Assembly (NCBI GenBank): GCA_002452405.1
Contig: DKFP01000004.1
Span: forward strand, 62,001 to 126,000
Length of the DNA: 64,000 nt
Origin: Deferribacteraceae bacterium UBA6793
GTDB lineage: Bacteria; Chrysiogenota; Deferribacteres; Deferribacterales; Geovibrionaceae
Direction: 5' to 3'
Each line of letters starts with the position of its first letter. The stretch's first letter is position 1. A program made the translations under genes and the position numbers. The notes beneath the pieces are model-generated. The model ran no database searches. It saw nothing but the letters and a program-made list of their open reading frames with translations, and had not been told where the DNA came from. Below, in pieces: positions 9,433-17,736 of the stretch.

Positions 9433-9459
9433 TACGATAAGGCGGTGGTATAAGAGTTT

Positions 9460-9918
9460 ATGCATGAATGGCTGATGCAATACGGATATTACTCTATGTT
9501 TCTGCTGGCGTTTCTGGCATCTACAGCTATCCCTGTAGCTTCGGAATGGTTGTTGGTGGCGTTGGTGATAAAGGGGCTTAATCCCTTGCTGCTGCTCGTC
9601 TGTGCTGTGACAGGGAACTATCTCGGAGCCTGTACAACCTATGCCATAGGCTATTATGGCAGCGATTACGCCATAAGAAAGATACTCAAAATCAGCGACG
9701 CGAGCAGGGCAAAAGCTGAACGTACCTATAACAAATACGGTGCAGTTTCCCTGCTGTTCTCATGGATTCCTATAATAGGCGACCCGCTGTGTCTTGTGGG
9801 CGGGCTTTTCAAGATGCATTTTCTCAAATATTCCGTACTGGTCTTCACAGGTAAGCTGCTGCGTTACGGTGCAACTGTCTGGCTCACGTTAAAAGGCACG
9901 GAAGCTCTTATACAATAA
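9460..9918 (+). CDS. YqaA family inner-membrane protein
   Basis: 152 residues with about four hydrophobic segments. It resembles YqaA of the DedA/SNARE-associated superfamily: TAIPVASEWLLVAL near the N-terminus, GNYLGACTTYAIG, and the KYGAVSLLFSWIPIIGDPLCLVGGLF stretch near residue 90. DedA relatives include lipid flippases; YqaA itself has no firm function. It is divergent from the HAD gene and converges with terC, the two stops being 1 bp apart with no visible terminator. Confidence 0.8.
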   Translation: MHEWLMQYGYYSMFLLAFLASTAIPVASEWLLVALVIKGLNPLLLLVCAVTGNYLGACTTYAIGYYGSDYAIRKILKISDASRAKAERTYNKYGAVSLLFSWIPIIGDPLCLVGGLFKMHFLKYSVLVFTGKLLRYGATVWLTLKGTEALIQ

Positions 9919-9919
9919 G

Positions 9920-10885
9920 TTATTTCTTCGTTTTCCAGAGAGAAAAAAATACGCCGGATGCAAGCAACAGCAGTGTTATTGTAAGCGATTGCAGCGAAGA
10001 AAAATGATACCAGCCAAGCACTTCACCTATGAAAATCTTCGAGCCGATGAATACAAGCACCAAAGAGAGAGTGTATTTCAGATAGTAGAAACGTTTTATC
10101 ATGGCTGCAAGGGCGAAATAAAGTGCCCGCAGACCGAGGATTGCAAAAATATTACTTGTATAAACAACATAAGGGTCAGTTGTGATAGTAAACACCGCCG
10201 GAACTGAGTCCACTGCAAATATGACGTCCGCAATCTCAACCATCAGAAGAGCCACAAAAAGCGGCGTACAGTAAATGTGGAGCTTCCCTGTTTCCTGATG
10301 AGGTTCCTTAACAAAGAAATCATGCCCGTGAAGGTGATCCGTTATCCTGAGATGTTTGCGAAGGAATTTGAGGATTGCGTTGTCTGAAAGATCGTCGTCG
10401 TCGCTCTCCTTATTGAAAAGCATCTTTATACCGGTGTAAATCAGGAAGAGGGCGAATATATAAAGTATCCATTCAAAACGGCTTACCAGTGCGGAGCCAA
10501 GTCCTATCATTATACCCCGGAGAAGGATAACTCCCAGAATGCCCCAGAAAAGGACTCTGTGCTGGTACTTCGCAGGGGTTTTGAAGTAGCCGAATATCAT
10601 GGCTATAACGAAGATGTTGTCCATTGCGAGGGATTTTTCAACCACAAATCCTGTGAGATAGTTGAATCCACTGTCATGACCGAATTTCCACCAGACCCAT
10701 AAACCGAAAAGCAGCCCTATGGCTATGTAGAAGACAGACATTTTAAGGCTTTCTGCAACGCCTATCTCATGATCTTTTTTGTTGAACAGCCCCAGATCCA
10801 GTATAAGCAGGAAAATCACAATCGCAAAAAACAGTATCCATGACCAGATTGGCTTCGACATAACCGTTATAAATAGGAAATCCAC
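9920..10885 (-). CDS. TerC/Alx family membrane protein
   Basis: 321 residues, seven or more membrane segments. The paired acidic motifs of TerC are present: EKSLAMDNIF near residue 83 and VEIADVIFAVDSVPA near 217, with a charged cytoplasmic loop (DDDDLSDN) between. Family members such as Alx export manganese or help metal loading. I take the GTG at 10885 as start because AGAGGG lies 8 nt upstream; an ATG at 10861 lacks an RBS. I looked for a yybP-ykoY manganese riboswitch upstream and saw none. Confidence 0.88.
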   Translation of the reverse strand: MDFLFITVMSKPIWSWILFFAIVIFLLILDLGLFNKKDHEIGVAESLKMSVFYIAIGLLFGLWVWWKFGHDSGFNYLTGFVVEKSLAMDNIFVIAMIFGYFKTPAKYQHRVLFWGILGVILLRGIMIGLGSALVSRFEWILYIFALFLIYTGIKMLFNKESDDDDLSDNAILKFLRKHLRITDHLHGHDFFVKEPHQETGKLHIYCTPLFVALLMVEIADVIFAVDSVPAVFTITTDPYVVYTSNIFAILGLRALYFALAAMIKRFYYLKYTLSLVLVFIGSKIFIGEVLGWYHFSSLQSLTITLLLLASGVFFSLWKTKK

Positions 10886-11058
10886 AGTAATTACCCTCTG
10901 AAAATAATATGTAAGACAATCTAATCCAGTTACAGTTCAAACGCAAACATAATTCAACCGGGTTTGTTTAACATAATATATCTTATAGGACGTTACCGGA
11001 TAGTCAGGGGAGATGCTGGTTTGCCCTGAAACCCCTGATTTTATTGGATCGCCCTGTC
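10886..11058. other. Intergenic region upstream of terC
   Basis: 173 bp. It holds a 7-bp inverted repeat, TCAGGGG (11004-11010) and CCCCTGA (11032-11038), with a 21-nt loop and no T-run on either side. I recognise no riboswitch. It may be a processed end of the ABC operon transcript or part of the terC leader. Confidence 0.35.
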
Positions 11059-11847
11059 TTAGTGATTTACGCAGTAGTTGTTGAAAAGATTATTAAGAAA
11101 TTTTACGTTTTTGAATGCTGAGGTATTCGCTCTGGAGAACTCGGACTCGTCTACCTGAACGTACTCAGCTTTCAGTCCCTTGTATTCGTTCCTTTCCTGC
11201 GGCGGTATAGGGTTTTTGTTCATCGGTCCTATCTGATATATATATATGTCCGGCTTGCCCGCAACAACAGTTTCAATACCTGTTTTGAAGACTTTTTTGC
11301 TTTCTTTGACAGTCATATAGCCTCCGGCACGCACAACCATATCGCTTACTATGCTGTTTGTTCCGGCGGACATCAGAGGCGTTTGTGCCACTTCGAAAAA
11401 TACGTTAACTTTGCACGTCGGTTTTTTCAGCCCGCTTATTTCCGTTTTAAGCGACTTTTCCAGAGTGTCGGCTGTATCTGCCTTTCCGAACTCTTTTCCT
11501 AGGTCTCTGACAGCCAGTAATATCTCTGCCAGATTGTTCGGGGCATACGTATATGTTCTGATGTTTAGTGCTGTTTTTATTTCATCTGTGAAATATTTGC
11601 CGTTGCCGATAATGAGCAGATCCGGTTTCAGTGACTTGATAATTTCGATATTTGGTTTAAGGTGCGTGCCTACCTCGACAGCATTAGGAAAACCGTCCAG
11701 ATTTTTTGTAACGCCAACGACTTTGCTCTCCGCACCAAGTTTGTGTATTACATCTCCCGCTGCCGGAGCCAAGATTACAACCCGTTCTGCGGCTATAGCG
11801 CTAAATGATGAAAGAGAAATCGTGAGAATTAGGAGAAACCTTAACAT
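11059..11847 (-). CDS. Periplasmic binding protein of FecB/BtuF type
   Basis: 262 residues. An N-terminal signal peptide (hydrophobic residues 3-16, likely cleaved after AIAA near 20) is followed by a class III binding-protein fold: LGAESKVVGVT, PNIEIIKSLKPDLLIIG, and GKPDIYIYQI. Such proteins feed haem, cobalamin or ferric chelates to FecCD-type permeases. The start overlaps the ATPase gene by 47 bp, but GAGG 7 nt upstream of the ATG supports it. Last gene of a five-gene operon; the ligand is unknown. Confidence 0.85.
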   Translation of the reverse strand: MLRFLLILTISLSSFSAIAAERVVILAPAAGDVIHKLGAESKVVGVTKNLDGFPNAVEVGTHLKPNIEIIKSLKPDLLIIGNGKYFTDEIKTALNIRTYTYAPNNLAEILLAVRDLGKEFGKADTADTLEKSLKTEISGLKKPTCKVNVFFEVAQTPLMSAGTNSIVSDMVVRAGGYMTVKESKKVFKTGIETVVAGKPDIYIYQIGPMNKNPIPPQERNEYKGLKAEYVQVDESEFSRANTSAFKNVKFLNNLFNNYCVNH

Positions 11848-12526
11848 TATAAACCTCTTCTATGATTTTAGGTGTTACGTCCCTGTTTGATATGTCATAG
11901 AGTATTTTTCCGTCTTTCATGAAGATGAGGCGTTTGAAATACCTTATGGCAAGGTTAATGTCGTGCATGGATGCTACAACGGTTTTCATTGTATCTTCAA
12001 TGATATTCATTATTTCGAGCGAATGGCGGATGTCGAGCATACTTACAGGTTCGTCCAGAAACAAAAAAGGAGTTTCCTGATTGAAGGCTCTAGCCAGAAG
12101 AACACGACGTTTTTCTCCTCCGGAAAGCTCGTTCAGGCGTTTATCCTTATATTTTACTATGTCGAAAAGTGTAAGTTTCTCAATGGTTTTTTCGTCGTCT
12201 TTTCTGTCGTATTTTCCGCCGCACATGCGAAATCTGCCCATGCGGACTATCTCGAAAACTGTAAACGGAAACGATACGTCAGGATTTTGCGCGAATAATG
12301 CGAACATCTTCGCCCTATCCTCCGTGGACATGCTTTTCAGGGGTCTGTCCATATAGGAAACGTTTATCTCAGACTCCAGAAGACCGCAGCTGTAATTAAT
12401 AAATGTGCTTTTACCGCAACCATTTTCACCGAGAACAGCAACTTTATCATGTGTTTTAATGTATAAATCATTTATATCAAGCGCAAAATCTGTTCTTTTA
12501 TAGTAAATTTTTCCGTATTTAATCAT
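11801..12526 (-). CDS. ABC transporter ATPase, FecE/BtuD type
   Basis: 241 residues starting at the ATG at 12526 (GGAG 7 nt upstream), overlapping the permease end by 8 bp. Walker A GENGCGKST near residue 35, Q-loop FAQNPD, signature LSGGEKRR, Walker B FLFLDEP and a switch histidine (MHD) are all present. It energises uptake of the chelate or cofactor bound by the downstream binding protein. Confidence 0.92.
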   Translation of the reverse strand: MIKYGKIYYKRTDFALDINDLYIKTHDKVAVLGENGCGKSTFINYSCGLLESEINVSYMDRPLKSMSTEDRAKMFALFAQNPDVSFPFTVFEIVRMGRFRMCGGKYDRKDDEKTIEKLTLFDIVKYKDKRLNELSGGEKRRVLLARAFNQETPFLFLDEPVSMLDIRHSLEIMNIIEDTMKTVVASMHDINLAIRYFKRLIFMKDGKILYDISNRDVTPKIIEEVYNVKVSPNSHDFSFII

Positions 12527-13457
12527 GCCACATCTCCGCACGGCGCTTAACGAGGATGTAGAAGAAGAACACGCCGCCTATCACAGCCGTTACTATGCCG
12601 ACTGGCAGTTCAGCTCCGGAGCTGATAGCCGAACGAGCGAAGGTGTCTGCCCCCAGAAGCAGCAGCCCGCCAAAGATCATTGAGTAATAAAGGTTTGACC
12701 TCATATCCGGTCTGAAGATGCTGCGGGCAATATGCGGAACGATAAGCCCGACAAAACCTATCAGCCCGCTGTAACTCACAGCTACTGATACAAGTATTGT
12801 CGCCGTAATGAATGCAGCCGCCCTCTCCTTCCGTATGTCAACACCGCCTGTGCGCGCTGTGCTGTCGTCAAAAACCAGCATATCAAGCACGGCGGCTCTG
12901 CGGTTCAGGTACAGAAAAGATATTGTCAGCACAAAGAAAACTACTGCCAGTTCATAATAGTCAATATAGCTGAAACCACCCATCAGCCAGAAGACGACGG
13001 ATGAAAGTGATTCGTCGAAATAGAATTTTATAAATCCCATTATGGATGAAGCGACGATATTTACTATTACGCCGCAGAGTATCATTGTCACAGCGCCTTT
13101 GGCTCCGCCTGAAAGTGTGTAAACAAGCCAGAGTCCTAGGATACCCGTAAGAAACGCGAACGGAGGCACATATATCGGTGAAAAACCTGCTGCGATGGCA
13201 AAAACTGCCCCAAGAGCGGAAGATGATGCCGCACCAGTGGTGAAGCTGTCCGCGAGCGGATTTCTCAGCACAAGCTGATATACGGAGCCTGACAAGCCTA
13301 GCATCGCACCGATAAGAAACGAGAAGACGGCTCTTGGCAGCCGCAGGTTCGTAATGATATCGAAATTGTCTCCACTCAGTATGTCCAGCTTTACAGAGCC
13401 GAAAAACAGAGAAGATGCAATCGCAACGATGACGAACAGCAGCCAGAGATATCTCAA
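12519..13457 (-). CDS. FecCD-family ABC permease
   Basis: 312 residues and about nine membrane helices. Typical FecCD signatures: NLRLPRAVFSFLIGAMLGLSGS near residue 40, NPLADSF, and GFVGLIVPHIAR near 225, the site that contacts the ATPase. Imports iron chelates, haem or cobalamin across the inner membrane. Its start overlaps the preceding ABC-2 permease stop by 4 bp. Confidence 0.92.
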   Translation of the reverse strand: MRYLWLLFVIVAIASSLFFGSVKLDILSGDNFDIITNLRLPRAVFSFLIGAMLGLSGSVYQLVLRNPLADSFTTGAASSSALGAVFAIAAGFSPIYVPPFAFLTGILGLWLVYTLSGGAKGAVTMILCGVIVNIVASSIMGFIKFYFDESLSSVVFWLMGGFSYIDYYELAVVFFVLTISFLYLNRRAAVLDMLVFDDSTARTGGVDIRKERAAAFITATILVSVAVSYSGLIGFVGLIVPHIARSIFRPDMRSNLYYSMIFGGLLLLGADTFARSAISSGAELPVGIVTAVIGGVFFFYILVKRRAEMWHD

Positions 13458-14191
13458 GGTTCCATCCCCCGCATGATGCGCATACAGACCCAGAAAAGAC
13501 CGGCAGCTATCAGTGCTGAGATTCCGAAATTTAAAAGATAAGAGGTCTGGGTGCCTATAACAGATCCGCGGATGAGCGACGTTGTGTAGGTCATGGGGAA
13601 AATATGCGCCAGATATTTGACAACCATAGGCATTTTATCAACCGGATAAAACGTGCCGGATAGGAAAATCATAGGCGTTATCACGAATGCGTTAACGGCG
13701 AACTGGTCGCCGTGGTTTTTTACCTTCAGCGCAACAGCTATGCCCAGCAATGAAAAAATTATCAGGTGAATCAACAGTGCCGGAACCATCATCAACGACG
13801 GTATATGCCTCATTCCGGCGATATATCCGTAAATAAAGATGATAATTACCGGAATCAGGCCTTTGATTATCCCGTAAATCACTTCTCCGGTTATGATTTC
13901 CCATCTGCCTACAGGAGCAAGGAGGTATTCGTCAAACGTTTTAAAGTAAAAACGCGAGATATTTATATCGCTTGAAATTCCATAACTCTGGTTCATGCTG
14001 GTCATGGCGATAAGTCCCGGAATCAGGAAGTCTATGTAGCCTGTCTGCCCGACAGATGAGTTTCTGCCTATGCCGTAGCCGAATGCCAGAAGAAACAGCA
14101 GTGGCGATATGGACGACGCTAAGATATTGCGGTATATGCGGCTTTTCAGAACCCGCATTTCGCGGTAGAGTACGCCTCTTATGCCGTTCAT
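13454..14191 (-). CDS. ABC-2 type export permease
   Basis: 245 residues, six membrane segments. It carries the ABC-2 pattern: a long N-terminal cytoplasmic helix, FLIPGLIAMTSM near residue 57, and FLSGTFYPVDKMP near 175. Members export drugs, polysaccharides or lipids. It pairs with the ATPase upstream (4-bp overlap) and is also fused by overlap to an uptake system downstream. Confidence 0.9.
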   Translation of the reverse strand: MNGIRGVLYREMRVLKSRIYRNILASSISPLLFLLAFGYGIGRNSSVGQTGYIDFLIPGLIAMTSMNQSYGISSDINISRFYFKTFDEYLLAPVGRWEIITGEVIYGIIKGLIPVIIIFIYGYIAGMRHIPSLMMVPALLIHLIIFSLLGIAVALKVKNHGDQFAVNAFVITPMIFLSGTFYPVDKMPMVVKYLAHIFPMTYTTSLIRGSVIGTQTSYLLNFGISALIAAGLFWVCMRIMRGMEP

Positions 14192-15027
14192 GCGTCAATC
14201 CTCCGCCCTGTTATTTTGAGATATACGTCCTCAAGGGTCACTTCGCGAATCCGTGCCTCGGAATCAATATTTTCAAGTGCAGCGATAGCGTCCTGTCTTG
14301 AGGGGAAATGCATGGTTTCAATCTCGTTTTCCTTATATATATCAAGGGCAAACTTGCCTATTGAATCTTTCAGCTCTTTTGTTTTGCCCTCTGCGGCTAT
14401 TTTGCCGTTGTCCATGATTATAACATGATCGGAGAGCAACTCTGCCTCTTCGATGTAGTGGGTGGTCATGATAACTGTGCAGCCGTGGGTCTTATTTATT
14501 GAGCGGATGAAACTCCAGAGGGTTCTGCGGACGCTGGCGTCGAGCCCTGTGGTGGGTTCGTCCAGAAAGAGCACCTTTGGGTTATGCAGGAGTGCCCTTG
14601 CAATTACAAGGCGGCGTTTCATCCCTCCGGAGAGTTTGTCCGCCGTTTTCTCTTTATGGTCAGTAAGTCCTGAAAAGTTCAGTGCATCCAGAACGGCTTT
14701 CTGAATATCTTTTATTCCGAACAGCTTGCAGTGAACTATAAGGTTCTCTTCAACCGTAAGATCGCGGTCTACGTTGTTATGTTGTGGAACCACGCCTATT
14801 TCCCGTTTTATGGCATTGTCGGCTGAATCAAACTCTTTGCCGTTATAAAGGATTTTACCGGATGTGGGTTTTGAGAGTCCGGTCAGCATGTTAACGGTGG
14901 TTGTTTTTCCTGCTCCGTTGGGACCCAGCAGAGCCACCGACTCTCCGGCTGCTACAGCCAGCGAAATACCGTCGACAGCGGCTTTTTTGTCGAATTTCTT
15001 TACAAGCTCAACAGCTTCAATCAACAT
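14188..15027 (-). CDS. ABC-2 type transporter ATPase
   Basis: 279 residues. Walker A GPNGAGKTT near residue 35, signature LSGGMKRR, Walker B VLFLDEPTTGLD, switch MTTH. It belongs to the NodI/CcmA-like group of exporters, with a C-terminal ACT-like accessory region of about 60 residues. AAGGAG 6 nt before the ATG. First gene of the operon 15027-11059, behind the promoter and inverted repeat at 15040-15079. Confidence 0.9.
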   Translation of the reverse strand: MLIEAVELVKKFDKKAAVDGISLAVAAGESVALLGPNGAGKTTTVNMLTGLSKPTSGKILYNGKEFDSADNAIKREIGVVPQHNNVDRDLTVEENLIVHCKLFGIKDIQKAVLDALNFSGLTDHKEKTADKLSGGMKRRLVIARALLHNPKVLFLDEPTTGLDASVRRTLWSFIRSINKTHGCTVIMTTHYIEEAELLSDHVIIMDNGKIAAEGKTKELKDSIGKFALDIYKENEIETMHFPSRQDAIAALENIDSEARIREVTLEDVYLKITGRRIDA

Positions 15028-15039
15028 TTCTTCTCCTTA

Positions 15040-15057
15040 ATACAAAAACTATTGTAT
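15040..15057. promoter_or_regulatory. Inverted repeat over the ABC operon -10 box
   Basis: ATACAA-AAACTA-TTGTAT, a perfect 6-bp dyad with 6-nt spacer, covering the -10 and probable start point of the minus-strand promoter. This is where a repressor would bind. The regulator is unknown; a related repeat lies at 34157-34170 before another binding-protein gene. Confidence 0.55.
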
Positions 15058-15079
15058 AAGAGTGATGGATATTTGACAA
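15051..15079 (-). promoter_or_regulatory. Promoter for the five-gene ABC operon
   Basis: Minus strand TTGTCA (15079-15074), 17-nt spacer, TACAAT (15056-15051). Its -35 overlaps, back to back, a plus-strand TTGACA at 15073-15078. Confidence 0.65.
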
Positions 15080-15102
15080 GAACAGTCTTTTGAAAGTAAG
15101 AT
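15073..15102 (+). promoter_or_regulatory. Possible promoter for thioesterase gene
   Basis: TTGACA (15073-15078), 18-nt spacer, TAAGAT (15097-15102). The start point would fall at or next to the ATG at 15109, which has no clear RBS, so the mRNA may be leaderless. Confidence 0.4.
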
Positions 15103-15108
15103 ACCGGA

Positions 15109-15561
15109 ATGGACGCAAAAGTTTACGAATGTGTAAAAGAAGTTTTTGAAACAAACACTCCTTTCAGCAGGAACCTTGGCATAAAGGTGCTTCAGGATGA
15201 ATCGCTTAACCCTTATTTAAGGCTTGAGCGCCAGGATCATCTTATCGGTAATTATATTCAGGATATTCTGCATGGCGGAGTCATTTCCAGTATTCTGGAT
15301 ATAATCGGCGCAATTGTGGCGGTTGACGGAGTTATCAGCCGTATGAAATACGAACAGAAAGCCGAAATCATGAAAAAATTTGAAAAACTCGGCACTATTG
15401 ACATGCGGGTGGACTATCTGCGCCCAGGTAGGGGTACATATTTCATAGCCACCGGAGAAGCCATGCGCACAGGAAACAAGGTCTCAGTTGTAAGAACAAA
15501 ACTGAAGAATGAAGAAAATACGCTTATCGCTGCCGGAACGGGCACATATATGGTCGGATGA
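15109..15561 (+). CDS. Hotdog-fold thioesterase, PaaI-like
   Basis: 150 residues. The hotdog helix and active-site stretch read LHGGVISSILDIIGAIVA near residue 55, followed by RVDYLRPGRG and a terminal GTGTYMVG strand. Members hydrolyse acyl-CoA thioesters; compared with classical PaaI, it has about 15 extra residues (ISRMKYEQKAEIMKKFEK) between the helix and the next strand. Its stop overlaps the start of the glycosyltransferase gene. Confidence 0.8.
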   Translation: MDAKVYECVKEVFETNTPFSRNLGIKVLQDESLNPYLRLERQDHLIGNYIQDILHGGVISSILDIIGAIVAVDGVISRMKYEQKAEIMKKFEKLGTIDMRVDYLRPGRGTYFIATGEAMRTGNKVSVVRTKLKNEENTLIAAGTGTYMVG

Positions 15562-16643
15562 TGAAAATAATCCATATCGACACAGGGAAAGAATGGCGCG
15601 GCGGACAGAGACAGGCACAGTTTCTGCATGAAGGGCTTCTGGAATCAGGCTTTCAGTCCATTTTGGTGTGCAACGCCGACGGACAGTTTCCGAAAAGAGG
15701 CGTAACATCAATCATCCCGTTGAAATTCAAAGGCGAAACCGACCTCTCTTTCATGCGCGAGCTTAAAAAACTGATACGCATTGAAAAACCGGATATAGTC
15801 CATACCCACGACGCACATTCTCTCACCCCTGCTCTGCTGGCAAAGGTCATGGGGACAGGATTTAAGCTGATAAATACCAGACGAGTGGATTTCTCTGTAA
15901 ACAAAGGATATTTCAGCAGAAAAAAATATGATAACAGACAGGTTGATATTATTGTAGCAATCTCTAAAGCTATCAGGGATATGCTGATAAACGACGGCAT
16001 AGACAGTTCAAAAATAAGGCTGATAAACAGCGGCGTTCGCTTTCCTAAATCCATAAACTATGCACTGTATAAAGAGCTGATAGACAAATACGAGCTTTAC
16101 GGCAGATTTGTTATCGGCAACGTTGCAAACATATCAGACCACAAAGACCAGAAAACGCTTATTGACGCTTTCGTCCGTTTCAGGGCGGAGGCAGAGAACT
16201 CGATGCTGGTAATTGTCGGCGGAGGTCCGCTTTCGGACGAGCTGAAAGCATACGCAGCGATGACCCCATACGGCAACGATATCATTTTTACAGGGCATAC
16301 TGAAAACGTGTATGAGCATCTGGCACTTTTTGATGTGTTCTGCATGTCATCCAAAACCGAAGGATTGTGCACGTCCATCATCGACGCTATGTTCATGATG
16401 CGCCCTGTTGCAGCGACTGCTGCCGGAGGGATACCGGAGCTTGTTAAAGATGGTTTTAACGGTCTTTTGTCGCCTGTTAAGGATTCGGAAGCGCTTTCAG
16501 AGAGCTTTAATCTGTTGTATGACGATAGAGAGCTTGCAAAAAAGTTTTCGGCTAACGGGTTTCACACGGCATTGAAATTTTCTGATAATGCAATGGTTTC
16601 AGGCTACATAAGACTATATGAGGAACTTTGCGGACGGGTGTAA
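15561..16643 (+). CDS. Group 1 (GT4) glycosyltransferase
   Basis: 360 residues from the second of two adjacent ATGs (15558 or 15561). GT-B fold: an N-terminal domain beginning KIIHIDTGKEWRGGQRQA, then VHTHDAHS near residue 92, and a C-terminal nucleotide-sugar domain with GNVANISDHKDQKTLIDAF, IVGGGP, FTGHTENV and the E-x7-E-like region SSKTEGLCTSIIDAM. No sugar or acceptor can be assigned. Translationally coupled to the thioesterase; its 3' end overlaps the convergent folA by 40 bp. Confidence 0.88.
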   Translation: MKIIHIDTGKEWRGGQRQAQFLHEGLLESGFQSILVCNADGQFPKRGVTSIIPLKFKGETDLSFMRELKKLIRIEKPDIVHTHDAHSLTPALLAKVMGTGFKLINTRRVDFSVNKGYFSRKKYDNRQVDIIVAISKAIRDMLINDGIDSSKIRLINSGVRFPKSINYALYKELIDKYELYGRFVIGNVANISDHKDQKTLIDAFVRFRAEAENSMLVIVGGGPLSDELKAYAAMTPYGNDIIFTGHTENVYEHLALFDVFCMSSKTEGLCTSIIDAMFMMRPVAATAAGGIPELVKDGFNGLLSPVKDSEALSESFNLLYDDRELAKKFSANGFHTALKFSDNAMVSGYIRLYEELCGRV

Positions 16644-17089
16644 TGCACCATTGTAAAGTTGTCGAAATATGTCTTTTCTGCTTCACGCCATTGCAGAAAA
16701 TCAATTTCAGGAAAATAAGTATCACCCTCATATTTCCCCTTTACCCATGAGATGTACATATGACTGACGATATTGACTGTCAGGTTGTAAATATCCGCTC
16801 CGCCTATAAAAAACAGCTTTTTGTCAGATCTCTCCCCTGCCCGCACAGCATCAAGAATCGTGCGGTAGGTTGTAACTCCTTCTATATTGCCGGACGATAT
16901 CACAATGGTTTCTCTATCCGGCAAAGGTCTGCCTATCGATTCATAAGTTTTTCTGCCCATGACGATTATGTTTCCGGTGGTAAGTTTTTTGAAGAGTCCG
17001 AGTTCCTGCGGGATATGCCATGGGATTTTGCCATCCGCACCTATAACCCTTTTTTCAGTCATAGCGGCAATAAGATAAAGTTCTTTCAC
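16604..17089 (-). CDS. folA: Dihydrofolate reductase
   Basis: 161 residues. Reduces dihydrofolate to tetrahydrofolate with NADPH. Visible: IAAMTEKRVIGADGKIPW, MGRKTYESIGRPLP, and FIGGADIYN. The catalytic acid that is Asp27 in E. coli aligns with Glu29 here (PWHIPQEL), as in vertebrate enzymes. Last gene of the long minus-strand run; it starts 4 bp inside the upstream glycosyltransferase and its end overlaps the + strand glycosyltransferase by 40 bp. Confidence 0.94.
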   Translation of the reverse strand: MKELYLIAAMTEKRVIGADGKIPWHIPQELGLFKKLTTGNIIVMGRKTYESIGRPLPDRETIVISSGNIEGVTTYRTILDAVRAGERSDKKLFFIGGADIYNLTVNIVSHMYISWVKGKYEGDTYFPEIDFLQWREAEKTYFDNFTMVHYTRPQSSSYSLM

Positions 17090-17736
17090 CTCGTGTCTCC
17101 GTAATGCGTCTTCAGGTTATCCGGATGTACTCCGGAAAGATAGCGCAGTGTGAGGTACCAGTTGCGAAATGTTGTGAGCAGAACGCCCTCTTTCTCCCAT
17201 CGGCGTGCAGAGGTCTGAACCTTTTTATTTATCAGTCCGAATTTAAGTCCTGCGCGTTTTGCATCCTGCATCAGCCGGAAGTCTTCGAATATCCGATAGT
17301 GTTTATAGCCGTGGAAACATTCTTTTTTCATGAAAATAGCTTGATCCCCGTATGGTATCCTGGTCAGACGGCATCTTATATTTGAAAAGAACTCGATTAT
17401 ACGAAATACAGGTCTTTTGTTGTCAATTCCCAGCATAAAAGCCCCGTAATCTGATGTTTCCATACATTTTACGACTGACTCCCGCCAGTTTTCCGGCAAT
17501 TTTGTATCACAATGCAGGAAAAGGAGAATATCGCCGGTCGCTGCTTCGGCTCCCTTGTTCATTTGAACGCCTCTGCCTTTAAGAGTCATAACTTTTATGA
17601 CTTTTTCGCTTGCGATAATATCCAAAGTTCTTCCATTGCAGTCCGAAACTACAATTTCACAGTCATTCAGCCGCGATATTGCACAGTTTATAGAGTTTTG
17701 CTCGTTAAATACCGGTATAACGACAGATATTGTCAT
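17086..17736 (-). CDS. TIGR04283-like family 2 glycosyltransferase
   Basis: 216 residues, GT-A fold: SVVIPVFNEQNSI at the N-terminus, ISRLNDCEIVVSDCNGRT, RGVQMNKGAEAATGDILLFLHCDTKLP near residue 55-80, and YGDQAIFMKKECF. This matches the subgroup called arsenosugar-biosynthesis glycosyltransferase TIGR04283, a name that rests on genome context. No arsM or arsS gene is present in this window. It overlaps folA and the TVP38 gene by 4 bp each. Confidence 0.85.
   Translation of the reverse strand: MTISVVIPVFNEQNSINCAISRLNDCEIVVSDCNGRTLDIIASEKVIKVMTLKGRGVQMNKGAEAATGDILLFLHCDTKLPENWRESVVKCMETSDYGAFMLGIDNKRPVFRIIEFFSNIRCRLTRIPYGDQAIFMKKECFHGYKHYRIFEDFRLMQDAKRAGLKFGLINKKVQTSARRWEKEGVLLTTFRNWYLTLRYLSGVHPDNLKTHYGDTR

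Noticed and set aside
11001..11040. Possible cobalamin riboswitch (AGTCAGG box) near the ABC operon
   Set aside because: Only part of the B12 box matches, it lies downstream of the operon rather than upstream, and there is no room for the full fold.
10886..11058. yybP-ykoY manganese riboswitch before terC
   Set aside because: The conserved loops are not seen; the 173 bp hold only one simple inverted repeat.
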